This document shows positions 7,178-14,385 of a stretch of DNA of 64,000 bases, piece by piece. This DNA comes from Glycomyces fuscus (GTDB taxonomy: Bacteria; Actinomycetota; Actinomycetes; Streptosporangiales; Streptosporangiaceae). How positions within the stretch are numbered: position 1 is the stretch's first letter; each line of letters begins with the position of its first letter. Location: positions 434,001 to 498,000 of the forward strand of contig NYMS01000006.1 of the NCBI GenBank assembly GCA_002529455.1, given 5' to 3'. A program made the position numbers and the translations under genes. The notes beneath the pieces were generated by a model, which was given only the letters and a program-made list of their open reading frames with translations, was not told where the DNA came from and did no database searches.

Positions 7178-9370
7178 TCAGCCGCCGTTCCTGGCGGCGG
7201 GGTCGGGGTCGTCGTCCCCGGTCCGCGCCGTCGGCGCGCCCCCCGGTTCCGGCTCCCCGCCGGTCCCCGCGGGCGCCTCCGGGGCCGCGGTGTCCGCGGC
7301 CCGGCCCCCGCTCCGCGAGCGGCGGTCGAGTTCGGCCAGGTAGGCGTTGTAGGCGTCCATGTCGGCGTCGTCGGAGCCGCCCCGGCGGCTGTGGCGCTCC
7401 CGGCGCCGCTCCTGCTTCTCGTCGTCGCGCGACCACTGCCGGACCAGGGCGATCATGACCAGCGCGGTGGGGATCTCGCCCAGCGCCCAGGCGACGCCGC
7501 CGCCCGCGTACTGGTCCGCGGCCTGGTCCTCCAGCCACGGGATGTCGAACTGGCCGTAGTAGTCCATCGCCAGCGGTTCGGACTGCATCATGATCGTGAT
7601 GCCGAAGAAGGCGTGGAAACCCATCACCACCAGCAGCAGCAGGATGCGCAGCAGGAAGGGCACCTTCCTCGGGGCCGGGTCCACGCCCACGATGATCCAG
7701 TAGAAGAGGAAGCCCACCAGCAGGAAGTGCACGCCCATGAGCAGGTGGCCCAGGTGGTCGTTCATCAGCGTGCCGAACAGCGGCGTGAAGTACAGCACGT
7801 AGGGGCTGAACACGAACAGCGGGGCCGCGATCGCCGGGTGCGTGACCGCCTTGGAGTAGCGGCTGTGCAGGAACAGGTTGAGCCACTCGCGCGGCCCCCG
7901 GTCCCCGCGCCGCGCGGCGGGCCTGAGCGCCCGCAGGGCCAGGGTGATCGGCGCGCCCAGCACCAGCAGGATCGGGGTGAGCATCGACAGCACCATGTGC
8001 TGGATCATGTGCGTCGAGAACAGCACCATGGAGTAGGTCGCGAACCCGGTGAGCTGCGTGACCACGATCGTCACCAGCCCCGCCGCGAAGGCCACCGTCC
8101 GCCCCACGGGCCAGGAGTCGCCCCGGCGCACCAGCCGGACCACGGCGCCCGCGTACAGCCCGCCCGCGGCGAGCACGAGCACGATGAAGAACAGGTCGGG
8201 GCGCCACAGGGTGAGCAGGGTCTGGGCGGTCATGGGCGGCGGGACGGGGAAGCCGAGGATGGCGGCGGCCGGGTCCACGGTGCCCTCCAGCGGCGGGGGC
8301 GGCGCGGTGCGCCCCAGTCCGACGGACACGCCGATGACGGTGGCCATGACGAGCACCTCGGCCAGCGCCGCGCGCAGGAACAGCGGACGCCGGAACGCCT
8401 CGCCCGCCGGCCCCTGGGGGGCGCCCTCCAGGCGCTTGAAGACGAACTCGCGGTGCATGTAGCCGAACGCGCCCAGGACCCCGAACAGGATGACCTTGAC
8501 CAGGATGATCAGGCCGTACTCGGTGGCGATCAGGTCCTGGACCGAGTACAGGCGCGCCAGCGCGCTGGCCGCGCCGCTGACGGCCACGCCGACGTAGGCC
8601 CACAGGGCCAGGCGGCTGAAGCGGTTGGCGGCCACCGTCGGGTCCTGCGCGTCGCGACGCAGCGCGTGGTAGGTCAGCGCGGCCACGCCGCCCACCCACA
8701 CGCTGATGGAGACCACGTGCAGGGCCAGCCCGGTCACGGCCAGCTCGTGCGAGCCGGAGGAGGCCGAGTGGCCGGTCAGCGCGGGCGGCGTGGTGGCGGC
8801 CAGGGCGAGGACGAGCAGCCACAGGCCGCCCGTGGCGGTGGTGGCCGTGCGGCCGAACAGGGCGATGCCGGTCGTGAGCAGGACGACGAACATCAGCGCG
8901 ATGCCGCCCGAGACCGACCCGGCGTAGGCCGTGACCTCGTCGACGCTGATCTGGCCGACCCTCCGGGCCAGGAACTCCGCGGCCTGGAAGTACAGGGTGA
9001 ACACGGCGGCGAGGGCCCAGACCAGGCCCGCCCAGCTGGCCGCGCGCACGTAGGAGGTCGCCTGCGGGGAGAGCCTGCCCTTGTGGGAGGGCAGCAGGAC
9101 GGCGGCGAGCAGCAGCAGGCCGATCGCCACGACCGCGGAGGCGTCCATGGTGACCTTGGCCAGCGGCAGGCCCCAGCGGACCGCCTCACCGGCGTCGGGC
9201 AGCCCGGGGATGACCTCGGGGAAGGCGGCCCCGCCGAGGACCAGGGTCAGGCTCAGGCCGGTCAGGCACAGGACCGCGGCCGCGGCGGCGAAGAGGGGCG
9301 CCCGCCCCGTGCCCGGGGCGTCGTCATGGTGTTCCTTGGGGGATCTCTGGTTCTGTGCGGGAGGAGCCAC
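7178..9370 (-). CDS. CopD-CtaG fusion: copper resistance / cytochrome c oxidase assembly membrane protein
   Basis: 730-residue polytopic protein joining two families. The N-terminal ~330 residues are CopD-like (copper uptake/resistance; conserved HVVSISVWVGGVAAL and the region around FSRLALWAYVGVAVSG). After a linker at about 390-410 the C-terminal part is caa3_CtaG-like, with VLFSTHMIQHMVLSMLTP and FSPYVLYFTPLFG, helices linked to copper delivery to cytochrome oxidase. The extreme C terminus is a charged soluble tail. The start is the GTG at 9370, because GGAG lies six bases before it and membrane spans begin soon after; the in-frame sequence further upstream is Arg-rich and improbable. The fusion is known in actinobacteria; copper trafficking for respiration is the likely role. 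Confidence 0.85.
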   Translation of the reverse strand: MAPPAQNQRSPKEHHDDAPGTGRAPLFAAAAAVLCLTGLSLTLVLGGAAFPEVIPGLPDAGEAVRWGLPLAKVTMDASAVVAIGLLLLAAVLLPSHKGRLSPQATSYVRAASWAGLVWALAAVFTLYFQAAEFLARRVGQISVDEVTAYAGSVSGGIALMFVVLLTTGIALFGRTATTATGGLWLLVLALAATTPPALTGHSASSGSHELAVTGLALHVVSISVWVGGVAALTYHALRRDAQDPTVAANRFSRLALWAYVGVAVSGAASALARLYSVQDLIATEYGLIILVKVILFGVLGAFGYMHREFVFKRLEGAPQGPAGEAFRRPLFLRAALAEVLVMATVIGVSVGLGRTAPPPPLEGTVDPAAAILGFPVPPPMTAQTLLTLWRPDLFFIVLVLAAGGLYAGAVVRLVRRGDSWPVGRTVAFAAGLVTIVVTQLTGFATYSMVLFSTHMIQHMVLSMLTPILLVLGAPITLALRALRPAARRGDRGPREWLNLFLHSRYSKAVTHPAIAAPLFVFSPYVLYFTPLFGTLMNDHLGHLLMGVHFLLVGFLFYWIIVGVDPAPRKVPFLLRILLLLVVMGFHAFFGITIMMQSEPLAMDYYGQFDIPWLEDQAADQYAGGGVAWALGEIPTALVMIALVRQWSRDDEKQERRRERHSRRGGSDDADMDAYNAYLAELDRRSRSGGRAADTAAPEAPAGTGGEPEPGGAPTARTGDDDPDPAARNGG

Positions 9371-9782
9371 GCGCCACTCCGTCGTCGGTCTCGTTACAAA
9401 TGGCTGGTCAGCGCCCTTGGCCGTGTGACCGCCTCGCCGCTGTCCGGATCTTTCCGGCAGGGGCCGCGCACGGAGGAACACCTCGACCAAGGTTAGTCCG
9501 TCTACTACACAGTGTCGGACTCGGGCGTCCCCCGTACACCCCCGCGGGCGGACCCGGGCCGCCCTCCCCCTCATGTCCTCCCCGGCCGGGTCGCACGGGG
9601 CGGAGCGGGAGATGTCGGATTCCCCCCTTGCGGAGGGGCTCTTCGCGGTACGCTCGGGTCCGGTCGCAACGACGGTTCCTCCCCGCCTTCGGCGTTCGGC
9701 TTCCCCTCCCTCGCCACGGTCCCCCCGTGGCCTCCCAGCACACCCTCCCGCAGCGAGCGCAGTGAAGGGGACGGCGGTAACC
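9371..9782. other. Intergenic, divergent promoter region
   Basis: This 412-base gap separates the leftward CopD-CtaG gene from the rightward allantoinase-like gene. It contains an inverted repeat around 9495-9521 close to CopD-CtaG and a small CCACGG-N5-CCGTGG dyad at 9714-9730 close to the rightward gene. No gene is seen. Confidence 0.5.
9495..9521. promoter_or_regulatory. Inverted repeat, candidate operator of the CopD-CtaG gene
   Basis: AGTCCG-N15-CGGACT encloses TACTACACAGTGT, which loosely recalls the TACA-NN-TGTA core bound by CopY/BlaI-type regulators. It lies ~125 bases upstream of the CopD-CtaG start. The regulator is a guess. Confidence 0.35.
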
Positions 9783-11030
9783 GTGTACGACAGTGTGGTC
9801 AGGTCCACGCGCGTGGTCGCGCCCGAGGGGGTCCGGCCCGCCTCCGTCGGGATACGCGACGGCCGTGTCGAGGCCGTGGGCGCCTACGGCGCCGACATGC
9901 CCGCCCACCGGACGACCGACCTCGGCGACGTGGCGCTGCTGCCCGGCGCGGTGGACGTGGGCACCGGCGTGCACGTGCCCGGGCAGGACCTGGCCGAGTC
10001 CTACCGCCGGATGGGAACGGCCGCCCTGCGCGGCGGGGTGACCTGCGTGGTGGCCTCCCCCGCCCCCGCGCGGCCCGCCCTCACCCGCCCCGAGGCCCTC
10101 GGCGCGCACCAGGTCGCGGCGGCGCTGTCCCCCGTGCCGGTGCTGTTCCTGGGCGGGGTGGCCCCGGGCACCGGCCCGCTGGACCTGGCCGACCTCCAGG
10201 CGGCGGGCGCGGTGGCCTTCCACTGCTCGCTGTCGGACGGGGGCGCCCCGGACGTCGCGGCGCTGAGCGACGCCCAGCTGCGCAAGGCGATGGCCGAGCT
10301 CGCGGCGCTGGACAGCGTGCTGCTGGTGCACGCCGAGGACGCGGGCGAGCTGGGGACCCCGCCGCTGGCCGCGGAGCACCGGCCGCCCCGGGCGGAGCGG
10401 CGCGGGCTGGAGCGGGTGATCGCGGCGGCCCGCGCGGTGGGGACGCGCACGCACGTGGGGCCGTTCACCGCGGCCGAGTGCGCGGCGCTGCTGGCGGCGG
10501 CGGGGGCGGTGGGGGTGGCGCTGTCCGCGCACACGTGCCCGCACTACCTGTGCCTGCCCTCGGAGTCGCTGGCTCCGGAGTCTCCCGCGCACGCCTGTCG
10601 GCCGCCGCTGCGCTCGGACGCCAACCGCAAGGCGCTGTGGAGCGCGCTGCTGGCGCGGGACTCGGCGATCGCCACGGTGGGGTCGGGGCACCTGCCCGCC
10701 CACGGCCTGTACACGCTGGAGTGGAGCCTGTCGGCGCTGTGGACGGCCGCGCACCGGCGCGGCCGGGGGCTGGCCGACCTCGCGCGGTGGACGGCACGGG
10801 GTCCGGCGGAGCTGATGGGCCTGGTGGGCAAGGGCCGGATCGCGGCGGGGTTCGACGCCGACCTGGTCGCCTTCGACCCCCTCGCGCGGGTGGCGGTCCC
10901 CGCGGCGGACCCGAGCCCCTACGCGGGCAGGGAGCTGACCGGGCGGGTGGAGCGGGTGTGGATCTCGGGCCGCCCCGCCGACGGCGTCCGGGCCGGCGAC
11001 GTGCGGGGCGGCACGGCCCCGGGGGATTGA
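9783..11030 (+). CDS. Allantoinase/dihydroorotase-like protein, probable pseudoenzyme
   Basis: 415-residue cyclic amidohydrolase fold closest in flavour to allantoinase. It keeps family landmarks such as HTCPHYL, CRPPLRSDANRKALW and the C-terminal GRIAAGFDADLV. The metal site is badly eroded: the usual His-x-His after the first strand is DVGTGVHVPG (both His lost), the carboxylated Lys is His in AVAFHCSL, and the final SDH is SGH. Only VHAED and RTHVGPF retain their His. Hydrolysis of allantoin or dihydroorotate is therefore unlikely as written. GTG 9783 is chosen because GGCGGT lies a few bases upstream; GTG 9762 is possible. It precedes ald by 157 bases on the same strand. Confidence 0.75.
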   Translation: MYDSVVRSTRVVAPEGVRPASVGIRDGRVEAVGAYGADMPAHRTTDLGDVALLPGAVDVGTGVHVPGQDLAESYRRMGTAALRGGVTCVVASPAPARPALTRPEALGAHQVAAALSPVPVLFLGGVAPGTGPLDLADLQAAGAVAFHCSLSDGGAPDVAALSDAQLRKAMAELAALDSVLLVHAEDAGELGTPPLAAEHRPPRAERRGLERVIAAARAVGTRTHVGPFTAAECAALLAAAGAVGVALSAHTCPHYLCLPSESLAPESPAHACRPPLRSDANRKALWSALLARDSAIATVGSGHLPAHGLYTLEWSLSALWTAAHRRGRGLADLARWTARGPAELMGLVGKGRIAAGFDADLVAFDPLARVAVPAADPSPYAGRELTGRVERVWISGRPADGVRAGDVRGGTAPGD

Positions 11031-11085
11031 GCCCGCGCGCCACGGGCAGGTATCCGTGTCGCAGGCCACACACCGGGCTTACACC

Positions 11086-11107
11086 CTGTCAACAAGATCG
11101 TCGACAG
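11086..11107. promoter_or_regulatory. Imperfect 22-bp inverted repeat upstream of ald
   Basis: CTGTC and GACAG arms with further internal pairing (8 of 11 positions match) about 80 bases before the ald start. Candidate operator; no regulator identified. Confidence 0.3.
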
Positions 11108-11155
11108 CGATGCATGTTGGCGATGGCGCCAGGCCGCCCCCGCAGTTCACAGTGG

Positions 11156-11175
11156 GGGTATCAACGGAGATACCC
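11156..11175 (+). promoter_or_regulatory. Inverted repeat just before the ald ribosome site
   Basis: GGGTATC-N6-GATACCC, a perfect 7-bp dyad, ends a few bases before AGGAGGAACC and 13 bases before the ald GTG. As DNA it could be an operator, as RNA a small hairpin beside the ribosome site. Confidence 0.4.
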
Positions 11176-11187
11176 GTAGGAGGAACC

Positions 11188-12309
11188 GTGCGCATCGGCG
11201 TGCCCCGCGAGATCAAGAACCACGAGTACCGGGTGGCCATCACCCCCGCCGGGGTCCACGAACTGGTCCGCCGGGGCCACGAGGTGGTCGTCGAGCGCGA
11301 CGCGGGCCTCGGCTCCTCCATCTCCAACACCGAGTACGAGGCGGCGGGCGCGCGCATCCTGGACTCCCCCGACGAGGTGTGGGCCGCGGGTGAGCTGGTC
11401 CTGAAGGTCAAGGAGCCGGTCCCGGCCGAGTACCACCGCATGCGCGAGGGGCAGACCCTCTTCACCTACCTGCACCTGGCCGCCTCGCGCGAGTGCACCG
11501 ACGCCCTGCTGGAGCGGCGGGTGACCGGTATCGCCTACGAGACCGTGCAGCTGCCGGACGGGTCCCTGCCGCTGCTGGCCCCGATGTCGGAGGTCGCGGG
11601 CCGCCTGGCCCCGCAGATGGGGGCGGTGACCCTGCAGCGGCCCAGCGGCGGGCGCGGTGTGCTGATGGGCGGGGTGCCGGGTGTGCGCCCGGCCCGGGTG
11701 ACCGTGATCGGCGCTGGCGTCTCCGGCCTGAACGCGACGCAGATCGCGGTGGGCATGGGCGCCGAGGTGACCGTGCTGGACCTGAACGTGGACAAGCTGC
11801 GGCACGTGGACTCCCTCTACCAGGGCCGGGTCAAGACGGTGGTGTCCAACGCCTTCGAGCTGGAGCTGTCGGTGCTGGAGTCGGACATGGTGATCGGCGC
11901 GGTGCTGGTGCCGGGGGCCAGGGCGCCCAAGCTGGTGTCGAACGAGCTGGTGTCGCGGATGCGCCCGGGCGCGGTGCTGGTGGACATCGCCATCGACCAG
12001 GGCGGGTGCTTCGAGGACTCGCGCCCCACCACGCACGCCGACCCCACCTTCCACGTGCACGACACGGTGTTCTACTGCGTGGCGAACATGCCGGGAGCGG
12101 TGCCCAACACCTCCACGCACGCCCTGACCAAGGACACCCTGCGGTACGCGGTGGCGCTGGCGGAGAAGGGCTGGCGGCGCGCCCTGCGCGAGGACGAGGC
12201 GCTGGCCGGGGGCCTGAACACCTTCGACGGCGACGTGGTCTCGGCCCCGGTCGCCGAGGCGCACGGGGCCAAGCACCGCCCGCTGGACGAGGTGCTGGAC
12301 CAGGGGTAG
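11188..12309 (+). CDS. ald: Alanine dehydrogenase
   Basis: 373-residue NAD-dependent L-alanine dehydrogenase, interconverting alanine with pyruvate and ammonium. The start MRIGVPREIKNHEYRVA is diagnostic. Substrate residues are visible in LKVKEPVP (Lys ~75) and YLHLAA (His ~96); the NAD-binding motif is VIGAGVSGLNA (~172-182) and the family motif DIAIDQGGCFE is at ~270. The GTG at 11188 follows AGGAGG at the right distance. Full length for the family, no damaged motif. It is flanked by two proteins that look catalytically dead. The upstream dyad at 11156-11175 suggests tight control, as is common for ald in nitrogen and redox shifts. Confidence 0.97.
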   Translation: MRIGVPREIKNHEYRVAITPAGVHELVRRGHEVVVERDAGLGSSISNTEYEAAGARILDSPDEVWAAGELVLKVKEPVPAEYHRMREGQTLFTYLHLAASRECTDALLERRVTGIAYETVQLPDGSLPLLAPMSEVAGRLAPQMGAVTLQRPSGGRGVLMGGVPGVRPARVTVIGAGVSGLNATQIAVGMGAEVTVLDLNVDKLRHVDSLYQGRVKTVVSNAFELELSVLESDMVIGAVLVPGARAPKLVSNELVSRMRPGAVLVDIAIDQGGCFEDSRPTTHADPTFHVHDTVFYCVANMPGAVPNTSTHALTKDTLRYAVALAEKGWRRALREDEALAGGLNTFDGDVVSAPVAEAHGAKHRPLDEVLDQG

Positions 12310-12326
12310 TCGGCCGCGCGGGGCCG

Positions 12327-12363
12327 CGCGGGGCCGGTCGCGGGAGCCGCGTCCGGCCCCGCG
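12327..12363. terminator. Hairpin terminator after ald
   Basis: 11-bp perfect stem (CGCGGGGCCGG / CCGGCCCCGCG) beginning 18 bases after the ald stop. Confidence 0.5.
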
Positions 12364-12554
12364 GCCGTCTCCGCCCCGGGGCCCGGGACGGAGGCCGCGC
12401 CCGTCAGCGGTCCGCGCCGCCCGGCCGACCGGGTGGCGCGGACCGCACCGTTCGGGGTGGTCGTGCAGGTCGGCCGGGGGTACGGTCGAGGGGAAAGCCC
12501 GCGCGTTCGGCCCTGCGGCCGGACGCGGGAGGACGAGTACCGAGGTGGGAGAGC

Positions 12555-13712
12555 GTGGCACACACCGGCTCGGCGACCGCGACCCGGATCGTCGAACTCG
12601 AGCTGATCCGGCTGCGGCCCCCGGCCGGCGGCCGCGACTCCGGCGCCGACGGACCCGTCCTGGTCCGGGTGGCCGACGGCGACGGCGTGAGCGGCTGGGG
12701 AGAGCTTCCCGGGGCCAGCGGAGCCCAGTGGGAGGCCCTGACCCGCGACTTCGCCCCCGCCCTGCTGCGCCACTCCTGGCGGCGCCCGACCGAGGCGGGT
12801 GACGCCTGGGCCGACCTGCCCTGGGACCCGGCCGTGGCCGGCGCCCTGGACACCGCCTGCTGGGACCTGTGGAGCCGCCAGCGCGACACCCCGCTCTCGC
12901 ACGCCCTGGGCGGGGAGCGCACCGCGCTCACCGCGGGGGCGACCCTGCCCCGCCAGGTGGCCGTGGAGTCGGTGGTCACGGAGGTGAACCGCCAGGTGGG
13001 AGCGGGTTTCCGGCGGATCCGGCTGGAGATCGCCCCGGGCTGGGACGCCGACGTGGTGCGGGCGGTGCAGTCGAGCTTCCCGTTCCTGGTCCTCCAGGCG
13101 GACGCGGGCGGGCGCTACACCGAGTCCCCCGCCGACCTGGACGCGCTGCGCGTCCTGGACGGGCTCGGCCTGCTGGCGGTCGAGGACCCCTTCGCCCCGG
13201 GCGACCTCGCGGCGCACGCCCGGCTGTCCGCCGAGATGCGTACACCGGTGGCGCTGGGCCGGTCGCTGGAGTCGGTGGACGACCTCACCGAGGCGATCCG
13301 GGCCGAGGCGGGCGGCGCGGTGAACGTGGACCCCACCCGTCTGGGCGGCCTCACCGCGGCCCGCCGCGCGGTGGACCGCGCCGTGGACGCGGGCTGGCGG
13401 GTGTGGTGCGGCTCCTCGGCGGTGACCGGGGTCGGCCGCGCCGCGACGGTCGCGCTGGCCTCGCTGTCGGGGGCGTCGCTGCCGGTGGAGATGCCCGGCG
13501 CCGGCAACCGCGGCCGCGACCTGGTGCTCCCGCCCGTGCGCGCGCACGACGGGGTGGTGCCGGTCCCGCTGACCGAGAGCGGGCTGGGGCACACCGTGGA
13601 CCGCGCGGCGGTGGCCGAGCGCACCGCCCGGGCCCTGGTCGTGGACGCCGACGGCCCGCGCGAGGCCCCCGTCGAGCGCGGGCGCGCCAACGGCGCCCGG
13701 CGGCGGCGCTGA
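12555..13712 (+). CDS. Enolase-superfamily protein (OSBS/N-acylamino-acid racemase type), probable pseudoenzyme
   Basis: 385-residue protein with the two-domain enolase fold, resembling o-succinylbenzoate synthase / N-succinylamino acid racemase along its whole length (APGWDADVVRAV, NVDPTRLGGLTAARR and RVWCGSSAVTGVGRA). The metal ligands in LQADAGG and VEDPF are kept. The Lys-x-Lys acid/base motif is Arg-Leu-Glu in IRLEIAPGW, the third metal ligand region reads LGRSL where LDESI is usual, and the second catalytic Lys (NIKPGRVGG in relatives) is Asp. Proton abstraction by the usual lysines is impossible. Start GTG 12555 has GGTGGGAG upstream. No menaquinone genes are nearby. Confidence 0.78.
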   Translation: MAHTGSATATRIVELELIRLRPPAGGRDSGADGPVLVRVADGDGVSGWGELPGASGAQWEALTRDFAPALLRHSWRRPTEAGDAWADLPWDPAVAGALDTACWDLWSRQRDTPLSHALGGERTALTAGATLPRQVAVESVVTEVNRQVGAGFRRIRLEIAPGWDADVVRAVQSSFPFLVLQADAGGRYTESPADLDALRVLDGLGLLAVEDPFAPGDLAAHARLSAEMRTPVALGRSLESVDDLTEAIRAEAGGAVNVDPTRLGGLTAARRAVDRAVDAGWRVWCGSSAVTGVGRAATVALASLSGASLPVEMPGAGNRGRDLVLPPVRAHDGVVPVPLTESGLGHTVDRAAVAERTARALVVDADGPREAPVERGRANGARRRR

Positions 13713-13781
13713 CCCGCGCGCACCGGCCCGCCGCGGCCGCCGCGGCGAACCCCGACGCGCTCGACCGGGGCTCCCTCCTCC

Positions 13782-13801
13782 CCTAACCGAACAGCGTTAG
13801 G
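13782..13801. promoter_or_regulatory. TetR-like operator before the MaoC gene
   Basis: CCTAAC-N8-GTTAGG, a perfect 6-bp dyad, overlaps a possible -10 (TAGGTA) 57 bases before the MaoC start. Size and spacing fit a TetR-family operator. Confidence 0.45.
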
Positions 13802-13857
13802 TAGAGTTGCGGCACCGTCCGGCCCCCGTTTCCGGACCCGACGACCGTGGAGGCGCG

Positions 13858-14313
13858 GTGCGCGTATTCGCCGACATCCAAGAGGTGCTCGCATCCCAGG
13901 GCGAGCACCTGGGCCACACCGACTGGGTGACCATCGACCAGGAACGGATCTCCCTCTTCGCCGACGCGACGCAGGACCACCAGTGGATCCACACCGACCC
14001 GGAGAGGGCGGCCGCGGGCCCCTTCGGGGGCACCATCGCGCACGGGTTCCTCACCCTGTCGATGCTGGCCCACTTCTCCCAGTCGGCGATCTCGCTGACG
14101 AGGAAGCCGAGCATGTCCATCAACTACGGGCTCAACAAGGTGCGATTCCTCCAGCCGGTCGTGTCCGGCTCGCGCATCCGCGACGGCATCGAGCTCAGCT
14201 CGGTCCAGGAGACCCCCAAGGGCTACCTGGTCGCCACGACCCACACCGTGGAGATCGAGGGACAGGAGCGCCCGGCCCTGGTGGCCGAGTCGCTCGGCCT
14301 CTGGGTGCCCTGA
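13858..14313 (+). CDS. MaoC-type (R)-specific enoyl-CoA hydratase
   Basis: 151-residue single hot-dog-fold hydratase of the MaoC / nodulin-N-like group. The catalytic Asp and His are in FADATQDHQWIHTD (~residues 37-50), followed by the conserved PFGGTIAHGFLTLS. These enzymes hydrate trans-2-enoyl-CoA in fatty-acid metabolism and act as dimers. The GTG at 13858 lies 8 bases after GGAGG, so it is preferred over later starts. The gene is monocistronic, bounded by the upstream dyad at 13782-13801 and a strong hairpin downstream. Substrate chain length cannot be told. Confidence 0.9.
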   Translation: MRVFADIQEVLASQGEHLGHTDWVTIDQERISLFADATQDHQWIHTDPERAAAGPFGGTIAHGFLTLSMLAHFSQSAISLTRKPSMSINYGLNKVRFLQPVVSGSRIRDGIELSSVQETPKGYLVATTHTVEIEGQERPALVAESLGLWVP

Positions 14314-14339
14314 GGCACGGCCCCGGCGCGGCCGGGGAG

Positions 14340-14382
14340 CGCGGCTCCGGCCGGGCGGTGTCCGCGCCCGGCCGGAGCCGCG
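14340..14382. terminator. Bidirectional terminator between convergent genes
   Basis: Perfect 18-bp stem (5' arm CGCGGCTCCGGCCGGGCG) with a 7-base loop, lying between the MaoC stop and the stop of the leftward glycosyltransferase. Confidence 0.75.
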
Positions 14383-14385
14383 TGT

